A stretch of 25,731 nucleotides of DNA from DATNNN01 sp035601815 (GTDB taxonomy: Bacteria > Pseudomonadota > Alphaproteobacteria > Rhizobiales > Xanthobacteraceae), in contig DATNNN010000111.1 in assembly GCA_035601815.1 (NCBI GenBank), forward strand, positions 1 through 25,731, written 5' to 3'. The notes beneath the pieces are model-generated. The model searched no databases and was not told the DNA's origin. It saw nothing but the letters and a program-made list of their open reading frames with translations. Positions 16,685 through 24,257 of this stretch are shown piece after piece. The translations under genes were made by a program, and so were the position numbers. Each line of letters opens with the position of its first letter. Within the stretch, counting starts at the first letter, position 1.

Positions 16685-17143
16685 TCAGGCGGCCGCGGCA
16701 GGCGCCGTCAGCACGGCAAACATCTGATCTGAATCTACAACCGTGCGGAGCTTCTCCGCTACCTCCGGGTCGCGCAGGAGCCGCGCAATGCGGGCAAGCG
16801 CCTTCAGGTGATCGGCGCCGGCCGCTTCGGGCGCGAGCAGCGCGAACACGAGGTCCACCGGCTCGCCGTCGAGGGCATCGAAGTTGATCGGCTTCGCCAG
16901 GCGCGCGAACACGCCCACGAGCTTGTCGAGCTTGGGCAATTTGCCGTGGGGGATGGCGACGCCGCCGCCGATCCCGGTCGAGCCCAGGCGCTCGCGCTGC
17001 AACAGAACCTCGAATATCTCGTTCGCGTCGCGGCGAATGAGCGTGCCCAAGCGCGCCGCCAGTCCCTGAATCGCTTCTTTCTTGTCGCTCGCCTTGAGCG
17101 CGGAAACGACCGCCTTGGAGGCGAGCAAATCGCTGAGCGGCAT
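16685..17143 (-). CDS. ptsN: Nitrogen PTS regulatory protein EIIA-Ntr
   Basis: PtsN is the final phosphate acceptor of the regulatory nitrogen phosphotransferase chain (PtsP, NPr, PtsN). It adjusts potassium transport, nitrogen and carbon responses by protein contact. It has 152 residues with one EIIA (PTS type 2) domain. The phosphorylated His66 lies in GGGVAIPHGKL, and LGSTGIGGGVA just before it is characteristic. A C-terminal LLRDPEVAEKLR helix follows. It is downstream of rpoN on the same strand, its standard partner, but the ribosome hibernation gene hpf usual between them in this group is absent and replaced by 112 bases holding a palindrome. The ribosome binding site is weak (GGAT). 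A run of alanines ends the protein. Confidence 0.95.
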   Translation of the reverse strand: MPLSDLLASKAVVSALKASDKKEAIQGLAARLGTLIRRDANEIFEVLLQRERLGSTGIGGGVAIPHGKLPKLDKLVGVFARLAKPINFDALDGEPVDLVFALLAPEAAGADHLKALARIARLLRDPEVAEKLRTVVDSDQMFAVLTAPAAAA

Positions 17144-17172
17144 GGGGGATGATCCGTGGCCGACAAGATACG

Positions 17173-17189
17173 CGGCACTTGTAGTGCCG
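17173..17189 (-). promoter_or_regulatory. Palindrome with sigma-54 promoter spacing upstream of ptsN
   Basis: The sequence CGGCACTTGTAGTGCCG is a perfect 7-bp inverted repeat with a three-base loop. On the minus strand it reads GGCAC-TACAA-GTGC, which keeps the GG-N10-GC core of sigma-54 promoters (consensus TGGCAC-N5-TTGC). A start about 12 bases on would leave a leader near 20 bases before the ptsN ATG. As it is symmetrical, it may instead be an RNA hairpin or an operator. Confidence 0.3.
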
Positions 17190-17255
17190 GCCTTGCGAAT
17201 GGCGCGGGACCATAAGAGCGGGGGCCGGCCCGGTCAATGCCGAAAAATCCGCAGT

Positions 17256-18797
17256 TCAAGAGGCGAAATCGTCGGCCTGCTTGTCGCGACGGCGCTGCAC
17301 CGACGAGGGGATGCGCATCGATTCGCGATATTTGGCGACCGTGCGCCGAGCGATATCGACGCCCGCTTCCTTCAGCTTCTGCACGATGGTGTCGTCGGAC
17401 AGCACACCCTCGGCCTGCTCGGCTTCGATCATCTCGCGGATACGATCGCGCACCGCCTCGGCTGAATGCGCGGCGCCGCCGTCGGCGGCGGCGATGGCCG
17501 AGGAGAAAAAGTATTTGAGCTCGAAGATGCCGCGCGGCGTCGCCATGTACTTGTTGGCGGTCACCCGCGAGACGGTCGATTCATGCATCTTGATCGCGTC
17601 GGCGATCATGCGCAGGTTCAACGGCCGCAGATGCTGCACGCCCTGCACCAGGAAGGCGTCCTGCTGGCGCACGATCTCGATCGCCACCTTGAGGATGGTG
17701 CGCGCCCGCTGGTCGAGAGAGCGCGTCAGCCAGGTCGCGGTCTGCAGGCAATCGGCGAGAAACGTCTTTTCCTTGTCGGAGCGGGTGGTTTTCGACACCC
17801 GCGCGTAATAGCTCTGGTTCACCAGCACGCGCGGCAGCGTGTCGGCGTTGAGCTCCACGTTCCAGCCGCCGTCGGGCGCCGGGCGCACGAACACGTCGGG
17901 CACGATCGGCTGCACGGCGCCCCCGCCGAAGGCGAGGCCGGGCTTGGGATTGAGCCGGCGGATCTCGCCGACCATGTCCACCAGATCCTCCTCGTCGATG
18001 CCGCACACCCGCTTGAGTCCGGCAAAGTCGCGCTTGGCGAGAAGATCGAGGTTGGCGACCAGCGCCGCGATCGCCGGATCGTAGCGATCCCGCTCCTTGA
18101 GCTGGAGCGTCAGGCACTCGGCGAGGTCGCGCGCGCACACGCCGGGCGGATCAAATGTTTGCAGGATATCGAGGGTGGCGGCGACGTCGGACGCGGAAGC
18201 CCCGAGCTTCTCGGCGATGCCGGCAACGTCGCCGCGCAGGTAACCGGCCTCGTCCACGAGATCGATGAGATACTGGCCGATGATGCGCTGAACCGGATCC
18301 TCGATCGCAAGCGTCAACTGGCGCGCCAAATGATCGGCGAGCGTCACCTCGGCGGAAACGAAAGCCTCGAGATTGTAGTCGCCGCCTTCGCGCCCGCCGG
18401 CGCCGACCCCCGCCCACTCCGAATACCCGGGCGTGTCGCGCGGCGTGGCGCGCCCTTCCGACGTCGCCGTGTCCTCGGGAAAGACGTTCTCAAGGCCGGT
18501 GTCTAGCTTGTCTTCGATGGCGCTGCGGCTCGTCTCCAGACTGTCGCCGAGCCACTCTTCGCTGCGTTCCCCGTCCCCGGTACCCCCAGATTCCGCCACG
18601 CTTTCGACTTCGGCGGCGGGCTCCTCGGAGCGTTCGGGCTCGGCGCGCTCGAGCAACGGATTGCGCTCGAGCTCGGCGTCGACGAAGGCGGCGAGATCGA
18701 GGTGCGACAGCTGCAGGAGCTTGATCGCCTGCATGAGCTGCGGCGTCATGACCAGGGCCTGGCCCTGGCGAAGCTCGAGTTTCTGCGAAAGTGCCAT
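17256..18797 (-). CDS. rpoN: RNA polymerase sigma-54 factor
   Basis: Sigma-54 directs RNA polymerase to -24/-12 promoters that need ATP-driven activators such as NtrC or NifA. It has 513 residues. Region I is the Gln/Leu-rich N-terminus (LSQKLELRQGQALVMTPQLMQAIKLLQLSHLDL), bound by activators. An acidic region II with many Glu/Ser follows at about 50-130. The core-binding domain is central, the DNA-binding part includes MIADAIKMHESTVSRVTANKYMATPRG, and the RpoN box ARRTVAKYRE is at 483-492. The C-terminal tail of about 20 residues is normal. It lies 73 bases after lptB and upstream of ptsN. Both flanking gaps are small enough for one transcript, with a candidate promoter before lptB. Confidence 0.98.
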   Translation of the reverse strand: MALSQKLELRQGQALVMTPQLMQAIKLLQLSHLDLAAFVDAELERNPLLERAEPERSEEPAAEVESVAESGGTGDGERSEEWLGDSLETSRSAIEDKLDTGLENVFPEDTATSEGRATPRDTPGYSEWAGVGAGGREGGDYNLEAFVSAEVTLADHLARQLTLAIEDPVQRIIGQYLIDLVDEAGYLRGDVAGIAEKLGASASDVAATLDILQTFDPPGVCARDLAECLTLQLKERDRYDPAIAALVANLDLLAKRDFAGLKRVCGIDEEDLVDMVGEIRRLNPKPGLAFGGGAVQPIVPDVFVRPAPDGGWNVELNADTLPRVLVNQSYYARVSKTTRSDKEKTFLADCLQTATWLTRSLDQRARTILKVAIEIVRQQDAFLVQGVQHLRPLNLRMIADAIKMHESTVSRVTANKYMATPRGIFELKYFFSSAIAAADGGAAHSAEAVRDRIREMIEAEQAEGVLSDDTIVQKLKEAGVDIARRTVAKYRESMRIPSSVQRRRDKQADDFAS

Positions 18798-18840
18798 TGG
18801 AATCTGCCGCCCTAGGGCAGCGTCTAACTCCTGTTCAGAC

Positions 18841-18864
18841 GGAGGCTAGCGAACTGCCGCCTCC
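18841..18864 (-). terminator. Inverted repeat between lptB and rpoN
   Basis: GGAGGC (18841-18846) and GCCTCC (18859-18864) form a six-pair stem with a 12-base loop, seven bases after the lptB stop on the minus strand. No T-run follows, so read-through into rpoN is likely. A separate 10-bp palindrome GCCCTAGGGC lies closer to the rpoN start, at about 18812-18821. Confidence 0.3.
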
Positions 18865-18870
18865 AATCCG

Positions 18871-19878
18871 TTAAAGCTCGAACTCCCGGCCGAGATAGAG
18901 GTGGCGGACGTCGGGGTTGTCGACGATCTCGTCGGGCGTTCCCTCCATGAGGATCTCGCCCGAGTGCACGATGTAGGCGCGGTCGACGAGGTCGAGTGTC
19001 TCGCGCACGTTGTGGTCGGTGATCAGAACGCCAATGCCGCGGCGCGCGAGATAGCGCACGAGCTTCTTAATCTCGTTGACCTGGATCGGATCAATGCCGG
19101 CGAACGGTTCGTCGAGCAGCATGAAAGACGGACGGGTGGCGATGGCGCGCGCGATCTCCACGCGCCGGCGCTCGCCGCCGGAGACCACGATCGCGGGCAC
19201 CTTGCGCCTGTCGGCGATGTCGAACTCGTCGAGCAAATTGTCGAGCTCGCGCTCGCGCTTGGCTTTGTCCGGCTCGATCACCTCGAGTACGGAGCGGATA
19301 TTGTCCTCGACGCTGAGGCCGCGAAAGATCGACGGCTCCTGCGGCAGGTAGCCGATGCCGAGGCGGGCGCGGCGATACATGGGAAAGGCGGTGACGTCGA
19401 CGCCGTCGAGCTCGATCGTGCCGGCGTCGGCGCGCACCAGTCCGATCATCATGTAGAACGCCGTGGTCTTGCCGGCGCCGTTCGGGCCCAACAGGCCGAC
19501 CACCTCGCCGCGGGCGAGGTCGACGCTCACGTCATGGACGACGGGCCGGCCGCCATAGCTTTTTTCGAGCCCGGTCGCGACCAGAAAGCCCTCGCCGGAA
19601 TGCAGGCGTGGCGCTGGCCGGCGCGACGCGCGGCGGGCGATTTCGCGCGGATCGGGAATGGGAAGCACTTCGGGAAGCGAGATCGTCGGCGGCGCGTCGC
19701 GGCGAGCAACCGGAGCGGCGGGCCGCGGCGCGGTCGCGCGCGGCGCCGGATGCGGCTCGCGCGCCCGCCGGGGCTGGCGCTGCTCGGACGGATCAAGGTC
19801 CAGGCGCCAGGCGCCCTCGAAGGCGGCCGGTTCAGTGTCCTCCGCCCGTTTCGGGCGGAGCCAGGAGAGAACGCCCAC
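18871..19878 (-). CDS. lptB: LPS export ABC transporter ATP-binding protein, with N-terminal extension
   Basis: LptB is the ATPase of the LptB2FG complex that pulls LPS out of the inner membrane towards LptC and LptA. The ABC domain occupies about 98-335 of 335 residues: Walker A GPNGAGKTT at 131-139, Q-loop YLPQEPSIF, signature SGGER at 233-237, Walker B FMLLDEP with Glu257, and the H-loop His289. LptB is normally about 240 residues; here some 95 extra residues precede the domain, rich in Arg, Pro and Ala, probably disordered, with a hydrophobic start MGVLSWLRPK. The GTG at 19878 has GGAG seven bases upstream, which supports this start. It is 118 bases after lptA and has a candidate promoter of its own. 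Confidence 0.93.
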   Translation of the reverse strand: MGVLSWLRPKRAEDTEPAAFEGAWRLDLDPSEQRQPRRAREPHPAPRATAPRPAAPVARRDAPPTISLPEVLPIPDPREIARRASRRPAPRLHSGEGFLVATGLEKSYGGRPVVHDVSVDLARGEVVGLLGPNGAGKTTAFYMMIGLVRADAGTIELDGVDVTAFPMYRRARLGIGYLPQEPSIFRGLSVEDNIRSVLEVIEPDKAKRERELDNLLDEFDIADRRKVPAIVVSGGERRRVEIARAIATRPSFMLLDEPFAGIDPIQVNEIKKLVRYLARRGIGVLITDHNVRETLDLVDRAYIVHSGEILMEGTPDEIVDNPDVRHLYLGREFEL

Positions 19879-19952
19879 GCACAGTCTCCACGGTCGCGCC
19901 GCAAACCCTTGTCAGCGCAAAGATGGCCCAATTCCTGCTTGTTGCCTCTCCG

Positions 19953-19981
19953 GTGATAGTCCCTGGGCCGGACGATGGCAA
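19953..19981 (-). promoter_or_regulatory. Candidate sigma-70 promoter of lptB-rpoN
   Basis: On the minus strand TTGCCA (19981-19976) and TATCAC (19958-19953) are separated by exactly 17 bases, in the 118-base gap between lptA and lptB. Matches to TTGACA/TATAAT are five and four of six. It would give a leader of about 65-70 bases before lptB and let lptB-rpoN be transcribed apart from lptCA. Confidence 0.45.
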
Positions 19982-19996
19982 CGCGACTCGCGGTTG

Positions 19997-20644
19997 TTAG
20001 TTACGAGGATTTGGCCCTTTGACCGGCTCCTGCGTCCCACCGTCGCGCGTGTTGCTCGGCACGAACAATCCCTTAACGCGGTTCGGTCCCGGCTTGCCGC
20101 TCGCCTCCAGGCGCGACGTGCCGGTGCCGAGCTCGACGACCAGCCGGTCGCCTTGCATCACGTTTTGTCCCTGAGTGACCACCACGTTACCGTTCAGCGT
20201 CATGGTATTGGCGCGCAGATCATAGACGCCGGAGTCGCCGGTCGCCTTCTGCTCCTTGGCGGTGATAATGACGCCGCCGCCCGCCTCGAGACGGCGAATG
20301 CGCTGCGCCGCGGTGCCGGCGGCAGCCACTTTCTGCGTCTGGCCGGTCAGCGTATCGCCCTCGTAGAAAACCTTGAGCTCGCTACAACGCAGCGTGGTCT
20401 CACCCTGCACGACGACCACGTTGCCCATGAATACGGCAGTCTTGTCGCGGTCGCGGACCTCGAGCGCGTTGGCCTCGATCTTCACCGGATCCTTGCGGTT
20501 GCGTGAGAAGCCCTGCATCGGGCCGGGAATCGCCCCGCCCTTTTGCTTCGCCGCCGGCTCCTTCGCCGCTTGCGCACGCGCGACGTCGGCGAGGCCAAAG
20601 CCGCCGAGCATCAGCGCTGCCGAAAGGACGGATCGCAGGATCAC
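19997..20644 (-). CDS. lptA: LPS transport periplasmic protein LptA
   Basis: LptA forms the beta-jellyroll bridge across the periplasm that carries LPS from LptC to LptD. It has 215 residues. A signal peptide MILRSVLSAALMLGGFGLADVARAQ ends near residue 25. The OstA domain follows at about 51-165 with the typical repeats: VKIEANALEVRDRDKTAVFMGNVVVVQGE and YDLRANTMTLNGNVVVTQGQNVMQGDRLVV. The C-terminus (about 170-215) is Gly/Pro/Asn-rich and less conserved. Start GTG 20644 overlaps the lptC stop as GTGA, so the two are translationally coupled. Genes for LptD, LptF and LptG are not in the window. Family identity is clear from the domain and the neighbours. Confidence 0.93.
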   Translation of the reverse strand: MILRSVLSAALMLGGFGLADVARAQAAKEPAAKQKGGAIPGPMQGFSRNRKDPVKIEANALEVRDRDKTAVFMGNVVVVQGETTLRCSELKVFYEGDTLTGQTQKVAAAGTAAQRIRRLEAGGGVIITAKEQKATGDSGVYDLRANTMTLNGNVVVTQGQNVMQGDRLVVELGTGTSRLEASGKPGPNRVKGLFVPSNTRDGGTQEPVKGPNPRN

Positions 20645-21372
20645 CGCGCCGCTCCTTTGCCGGGCGCAGCAGACGCCGCTGGCGTCTCCTCCGGTGGCAT
20701 CCTGAACGTCATGACGACGCCGCCCTCAAGCCGGATGCGCGCACCGTTGTCCTGAATCTCGAGGCGGTCGCCGCGGATCGTGCCGTCGTTGTTGCCGTCG
20801 TTGAAGGCGAAATCTACGGGCTGCTCCGACACCACGCGGCCCTTGCGCACCTCGACCATGGCTTCCTTGAGCACGCCTTTGTAACCGGCGGTCGAGCTCA
20901 GCTTGATGCCGCCGGTGAGATAGACGCGCTCTTCCTTGGAATCATACGTGCCGCTCTTAGCGGTGAGCTCGGTGGTGCTGCGGTCGGGCTGCAACAGCCG
21001 CGCCTCCACGTCGGAAAGCTCGACGATGTGCGGCTTGGTCAGGTCCTGGGCGGCGGCGCGCGCCGAGATCGAATAGGCGCGTCCGTCGCGGGTGAAGCCG
21101 GAAAGCTTGGGCGCTTCCATGGTCAGCTTGTTGCCCGAAAGCACGAGGCGCGCGAGATCGAAGCCGAGCCCGTGGGCGAAGCGCAGCGGGTCGAGCCAGA
21201 CCCACAGGAACACGATGACGCAAGTGGTGAGCGTCAGCGCGGGCAGTGCACGGCGCAGGAAGCGCACAAGCCGGCTGTGGCGCCGGGCAGCGCGGAAAGC
21301 GCCGTCGCGCGAGGACGATTCCTCGCCGGCATGAAGCGTGGCGGCTCGGCTACGGCGGGGGAAGCTGCGCAT
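20641..21372 (-). CDS. lptC: LPS export system protein LptC
   Basis: LptC is an inner-membrane protein that takes LPS from LptB2FG and hands it to LptA. It has 243 residues. A basic cytoplasmic N-terminus of about 40 residues (many Arg) leads into one transmembrane helix at about 42-60 (LPALTLTTCVIVFLWVWL). The periplasmic beta-jellyroll follows: KLTMEAPKLSGFTRDGRAYSISARAA, VELSDVEARLL, LTAKSGTYDSKEERVYLTGGIKL and VDFAFNDGNNDGTIRGDRLEI, all typical of LptC (DUF1239) repeats. Pro/Ala-rich tail. The N-terminal segment is longer than the E. coli form, as often in alphaproteobacteria. It lies 73 bases after rnd and overlaps lptA by four bases. Confidence 0.93.
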   Translation of the reverse strand: MRSFPRRSRAATLHAGEESSSRDGAFRAARRHSRLVRFLRRALPALTLTTCVIVFLWVWLDPLRFAHGLGFDLARLVLSGNKLTMEAPKLSGFTRDGRAYSISARAAAQDLTKPHIVELSDVEARLLQPDRSTTELTAKSGTYDSKEERVYLTGGIKLSSTAGYKGVLKEAMVEVRKGRVVSEQPVDFAFNDGNNDGTIRGDRLEIQDNGARIRLEGGVVMTFRMPPEETPAASAAPGKGAAR

Positions 21373-21445
21373 CTCGTCCGGTCCAGAGGCGCGAAGAATG
21401 CAGGGAATTTAAGGCTTTCCAGCGGCGTGGCGCCCGCCGCCGGGC

Positions 21446-22060
21446 TCAGGAATGCGCAAATACGTCCTCGGCCGCCCAGCCCGACAGGTCGAGCGCGACC
21501 CGCGTCGGCAAGAAGCCGAAGCAGGCGCGCGCGAGCTCGCCGCGTCCCTCGCGGGCGAGCATCTCGTCGAGGCGCTCCTTCACCGCGTGCAGATACAGGA
21601 CATCGGCGGCGGCGTAGGCGACCTGGGCGTCACTCAACTCGGCGGCGCCCCAGTCCGAGCTCTGCTGCTGCTTGGAGAGATCGAGGCCGGCGATCTCGCG
21701 CACGAGATCCTTGAGCGAGTGCCGGTCGGTGTAGGTGCGGGCGAGCCGCGAGGCGATCTTGGTGCAGTAGGCGGGCGCCGGCATCACGCCGAAGGTCTGG
21801 TAGAGGATGGCGAGATCGAAACGGGCGTAGTGGAAAATCTTCAGCCGGTTCGGATCGGCGAGGAGCTTGGCGAGATTGGGCGCCGCGATCTCGCCGGGCG
21901 GAATCTGCACCACGTCGGCCGAGCCGTCGCCGGGCGAAAGCTGCACCACACACAGCCGGTCGCGCAGCGGATTGAGGCCGAGCGTCTCGGTGTCGACGGC
22001 GACCGAGGCCCCGTAGGCCTTGAGATCGGGAAGGTCGCCACGATGCAGGCGGATGGTCAT
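21446..22060 (-). CDS. rnd: Ribonuclease D-like 3'-5' exonuclease, short form without HRDC
   Basis: A DEDDy-type 3'-5' exonuclease that trims 3' ends of structured RNAs such as tRNA precursors. It has 204 residues. The metal-binding motifs are Exo I VDTET (Asp23, Glu25), Exo II HYARFDLAIL (Asp82) and Exo III YAAADVLYL (Tyr149, Asp153). The HRDC domains of E. coli RNase D (375 residues) are missing, which is normal for the short alphaproteobacterial form. ATG 22060 has no good ribosome binding site. It is directly downstream of tRNA-Leu on the same strand (60 bases), and upstream of lptC, its usual neighbour. The exact substrate in this organism is not shown by the sequence. Confidence 0.93.
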   Translation of the reverse strand: MTIRLHRGDLPDLKAYGASVAVDTETLGLNPLRDRLCVVQLSPGDGSADVVQIPPGEIAAPNLAKLLADPNRLKIFHYARFDLAILYQTFGVMPAPAYCTKIASRLARTYTDRHSLKDLVREIAGLDLSKQQQSSDWGAAELSDAQVAYAAADVLYLHAVKERLDEMLAREGRGELARACFGFLPTRVALDLSGWAAEDVFAHS

Positions 22061-22119
22061 TCGCTGGAGCCGTGCCTGTCCAAAATCGCCGCCACGATAG
22101 GCCTCGTCCCGTTAAAAGA

Positions 22120-22204
<85 letters not shown>

Positions 22205-22214
22205 CGGGAGCGAC

Positions 22215-22243
22215 AGGTAGAGCTTGGGCTTCCGCCTTGTCAA
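22215..22243 (-). promoter_or_regulatory. Promoter of tRNA-Leu
   Basis: On the minus strand TTGACA (22243-22238) is followed after 17 bases by CTACCT (22220-22215), and the mature tRNA starts 11 bases later. The -35 is perfect and the -10 resembles the CTATAT-like box common in alphaproteobacteria. The short leader fits a tRNA promoter. Confidence 0.6.
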
Positions 22244-22323
22244 TCGAAGCCGTTGCTGGACGGGCCGCGGGCGATCGAGTATCGCTCGCACCGGCCGGCT
22301 CGGGCCGGAAACGGAAAGGCAGC

Positions 22324-23319
22324 ATGGCCGAGGCGGTATCGAGCGATCGTCTGGTCACGATCTACGGCGGCTCCGGATTTCTCGGCCGCCACGTCGTGCG
22401 GACGCTGGCAAATCGGGGATGGCGCATCCGCGTCGCGGTGCGGCGGCCCGAGCTCGCGTCGCACCTGAAGCCGCTCGGCGGCGTCGGCCAGATCCATACG
22501 GTGCAGACGAACCTGCGCTTTCCCGATTCCGTCGCGGAGGCCGCCGACGGCGCCGACGCGGTGGTCAACCTCGTCGGCATCCTCCACCAGCGCGGGCGGC
22601 AGAAGTTTACCGCGATCCAGGCCGAGGGCGCCTCGACCGTGGCGCGCGCCGCCGCCGCGCAAGGCGCGAGACTCGTGCACGTGTCGGCAATCGGCGCCGA
22701 TGCGGATGCGCCCTCCGCCTACGCGCGTACGAAAGCGGCCGGGGAATCCGCGGTGCTAAGCGCCCTGCCCGACGTGGTCGTGCTCCGGCCCTCGATCGTG
22801 TTCGGGCCCGAGGACGATTTCTTCAACCGCTTCGCGTCGATGGCGCGCGTCGCGCCGGCGCTGCCGCTCATCGGCGGCGGCCACACGCGCTTCCAGCCGG
22901 TGTTCGCCGGCGACGTGGCGGCAGCCGTCGCCGTTGCCCTCGACGGCGGCGCCAAAGGCGGCACCATCTACGAGCTCGGCGGCCCGGAGGTGAAGACCTT
23001 CCGCGAGCTGATGCAGCTTATGCTGCGCGAGATCGGGCGCAAGCGCCTGCTCGTGCCGCTACCGTTCGCGCTCTCGCGCTTCCAGGCATTCTTCCTCGAA
23101 TGGCTGCCGACTCCGCCGCTCACCCGCGATCAGGTGCGCCTGCTCGAGCGCGACGCCGTGGTGTCGGACGAGGCGGCGCGCGAGGGCCGCACGTTGCTTG
23201 GCCTCGGCGTCACGCCGACGGCGCTTGCCGCCGTGCTGCCGAGTTACCTCTGGCGCTTCCGCAAGGCGGGGCAGTTCTCGAAGCCGCTCCCCGATTCAGC
23301 GCGTGAGCGCGAGCGCTAA
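22324..23319 (+). CDS. Complex I NDUFA9-subunit-like, atypical SDR family protein
   Basis: A 331-residue NAD(P)-binding protein of the extended/atypical short-chain dehydrogenase group, similar to the mitochondrial complex I accessory subunit NDUFA9. The Rossmann motif VTIYGGSGFLGRHVV is at 11-25. ADAVVNLVGILHQRG and LVHVSAIGADADAPSAYARTKAAGE follow, and the YxxxK pair Tyr133/Lys137 is kept. VVLRPSIVFGPEDDFFNRFA is the typical later motif, and a C-terminal helical part ends the protein. In alphaproteobacteria the homologue is found as a complex I accessory subunit or as a quinone-linked enzyme; which applies here is not known. The ATG has AAAGG at 22315-22319. It is divergent from tRNA-Leu, and its 3' end overlaps that of uppP by 24 bases. 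Confidence 0.9.
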   Translation: MAEAVSSDRLVTIYGGSGFLGRHVVRTLANRGWRIRVAVRRPELASHLKPLGGVGQIHTVQTNLRFPDSVAEAADGADAVVNLVGILHQRGRQKFTAIQAEGASTVARAAAAQGARLVHVSAIGADADAPSAYARTKAAGESAVLSALPDVVVLRPSIVFGPEDDFFNRFASMARVAPALPLIGGGHTRFQPVFAGDVAAAVAVALDGGAKGGTIYELGGPEVKTFRELMQLMLREIGRKRLLVPLPFALSRFQAFFLEWLPTPPLTRDQVRLLERDAVVSDEAAREGRTLLGLGVTPTALAAVLPSYLWRFRKAGQFSKPLPDSARERER

Positions 23320-24099
23320 GAGGCCGGCGGTGCCAACGACGATGCGCCACCAGGCGAACAGCGCGAAGCTGTGGCGCTGGACGTAGCCGAGGAACGTCTT
23401 CACCACGATCCAGCCGCAGATGAACGAGGCGGCGAAGCCCACCGCGATAAGCAGCACGTTGCCGCCAGCCAAGTCATGGCGGCTCTTGAACAATTCATAG
23501 GCGAAGGCGCCGACCATCGTCGGCATCGCCAGCCAAAAAGAGAATTCTGCCGACGAGCGCCGGTCGGCGCCGAGCAGCATCGCCGCCACAATGGTCGCCC
23601 CCGAACGCGACACGCCGGGGACCATGGCGGTGCATTGCGCGATGCCGACCACGAGGTACATCGGCAGCGAGAAGCGGGTCGCATCGCTGTAGCGTGGCTT
23701 GAGGTCAAGCCGGTCGACCCACAGGAGGACAAAGCCGCCGAGCACCAGCATGGTGCAGACGATCCACACGTTGAACAGAACCGCCTTGATGAAGCCGCCG
23801 GCAATCGCCCCAATCACGGCGGCGGGCAGGAATGCGATGAGCACGCCGATCACGAAGCGTCGCGCCTCCGGGCTCGTGAACATCCCCGTCGCCAGCGCCC
23901 ACAGGCGCGTGAAATAGATAGACAAGAGCGCCAGGATCGCACCGAGCTGAATCAGAATAGCGAACGACTTGCCGAAGTCGTCGTCGTCGAAGCCGAAAAA
24001 GTGCTCGAGCAGCAACAGGTGCCCGGTGGAGGAGACCGGGATGAACTCGGTGAGGCCCTCGACGATGCCGAGGATCAAGGCCTTGAAGAGATCGAACAT
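23296..24099 (-). CDS. uppP: Undecaprenyl-diphosphatase (BacA/UppP type)
   Basis: An inner-membrane enzyme that dephosphorylates undecaprenyl diphosphate so the lipid carrier can be reused for peptidoglycan and polysaccharide export. It has 267 residues with about eight hydrophobic helices. The two family motifs are present: EGLTEFIPVSSTGHL at 14-28 with the catalytic Glu residues and Ser/His, and PGVSRSGAT at about 163-171 with the arginine. The N-terminal MFDLFKALILGIVEG is typical. The ATG at 24099 has GGAG six bases upstream. It converges with the NDUFA9-like gene, with a 24-base overlap of the coding ends, and diverges from fzlA. It does not look like the unrelated PAP2-type phosphatases. 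Confidence 0.97.
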   Translation of the reverse strand: MFDLFKALILGIVEGLTEFIPVSSTGHLLLLEHFFGFDDDDFGKSFAILIQLGAILALLSIYFTRLWALATGMFTSPEARRFVIGVLIAFLPAAVIGAIAGGFIKAVLFNVWIVCTMLVLGGFVLLWVDRLDLKPRYSDATRFSLPMYLVVGIAQCTAMVPGVSRSGATIVAAMLLGADRRSSAEFSFWLAMPTMVGAFAYELFKSRHDLAGGNVLLIAVGFAASFICGWIVVKTFLGYVQRHSFALFAWWRIVVGTAGLLALALTR

Positions 24100-24257
24100 G
24101 ACGGCTCCGGGAAAGGCGGGGCGAATCGCGGGCGAGGATCGCCCGGGCCGCGGGCCGCGGCAATCGCCGCCTTCTCCATCTTTCGCCCCATGATCGCCCG
24201 CTTCGCCGTGCTGGCTCTTGCCCCGTTCCCCGTGTAGAAACCGGCCGAATCGCCCGA

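Noticed and set aside
17466..18506. 346-codon + strand open frame opposite rpoN
   Set aside because: Mirror of rpoN codons; no domain and no ribosome binding site.
24190..24237. 15-codon mini-ORF (MIARFAVLALAPFPV) before fzlA as a leader peptide
   Set aside because: No ribosome binding site, no regulatory residues or attenuator structure that I can see; chance ORFs of this size are common.
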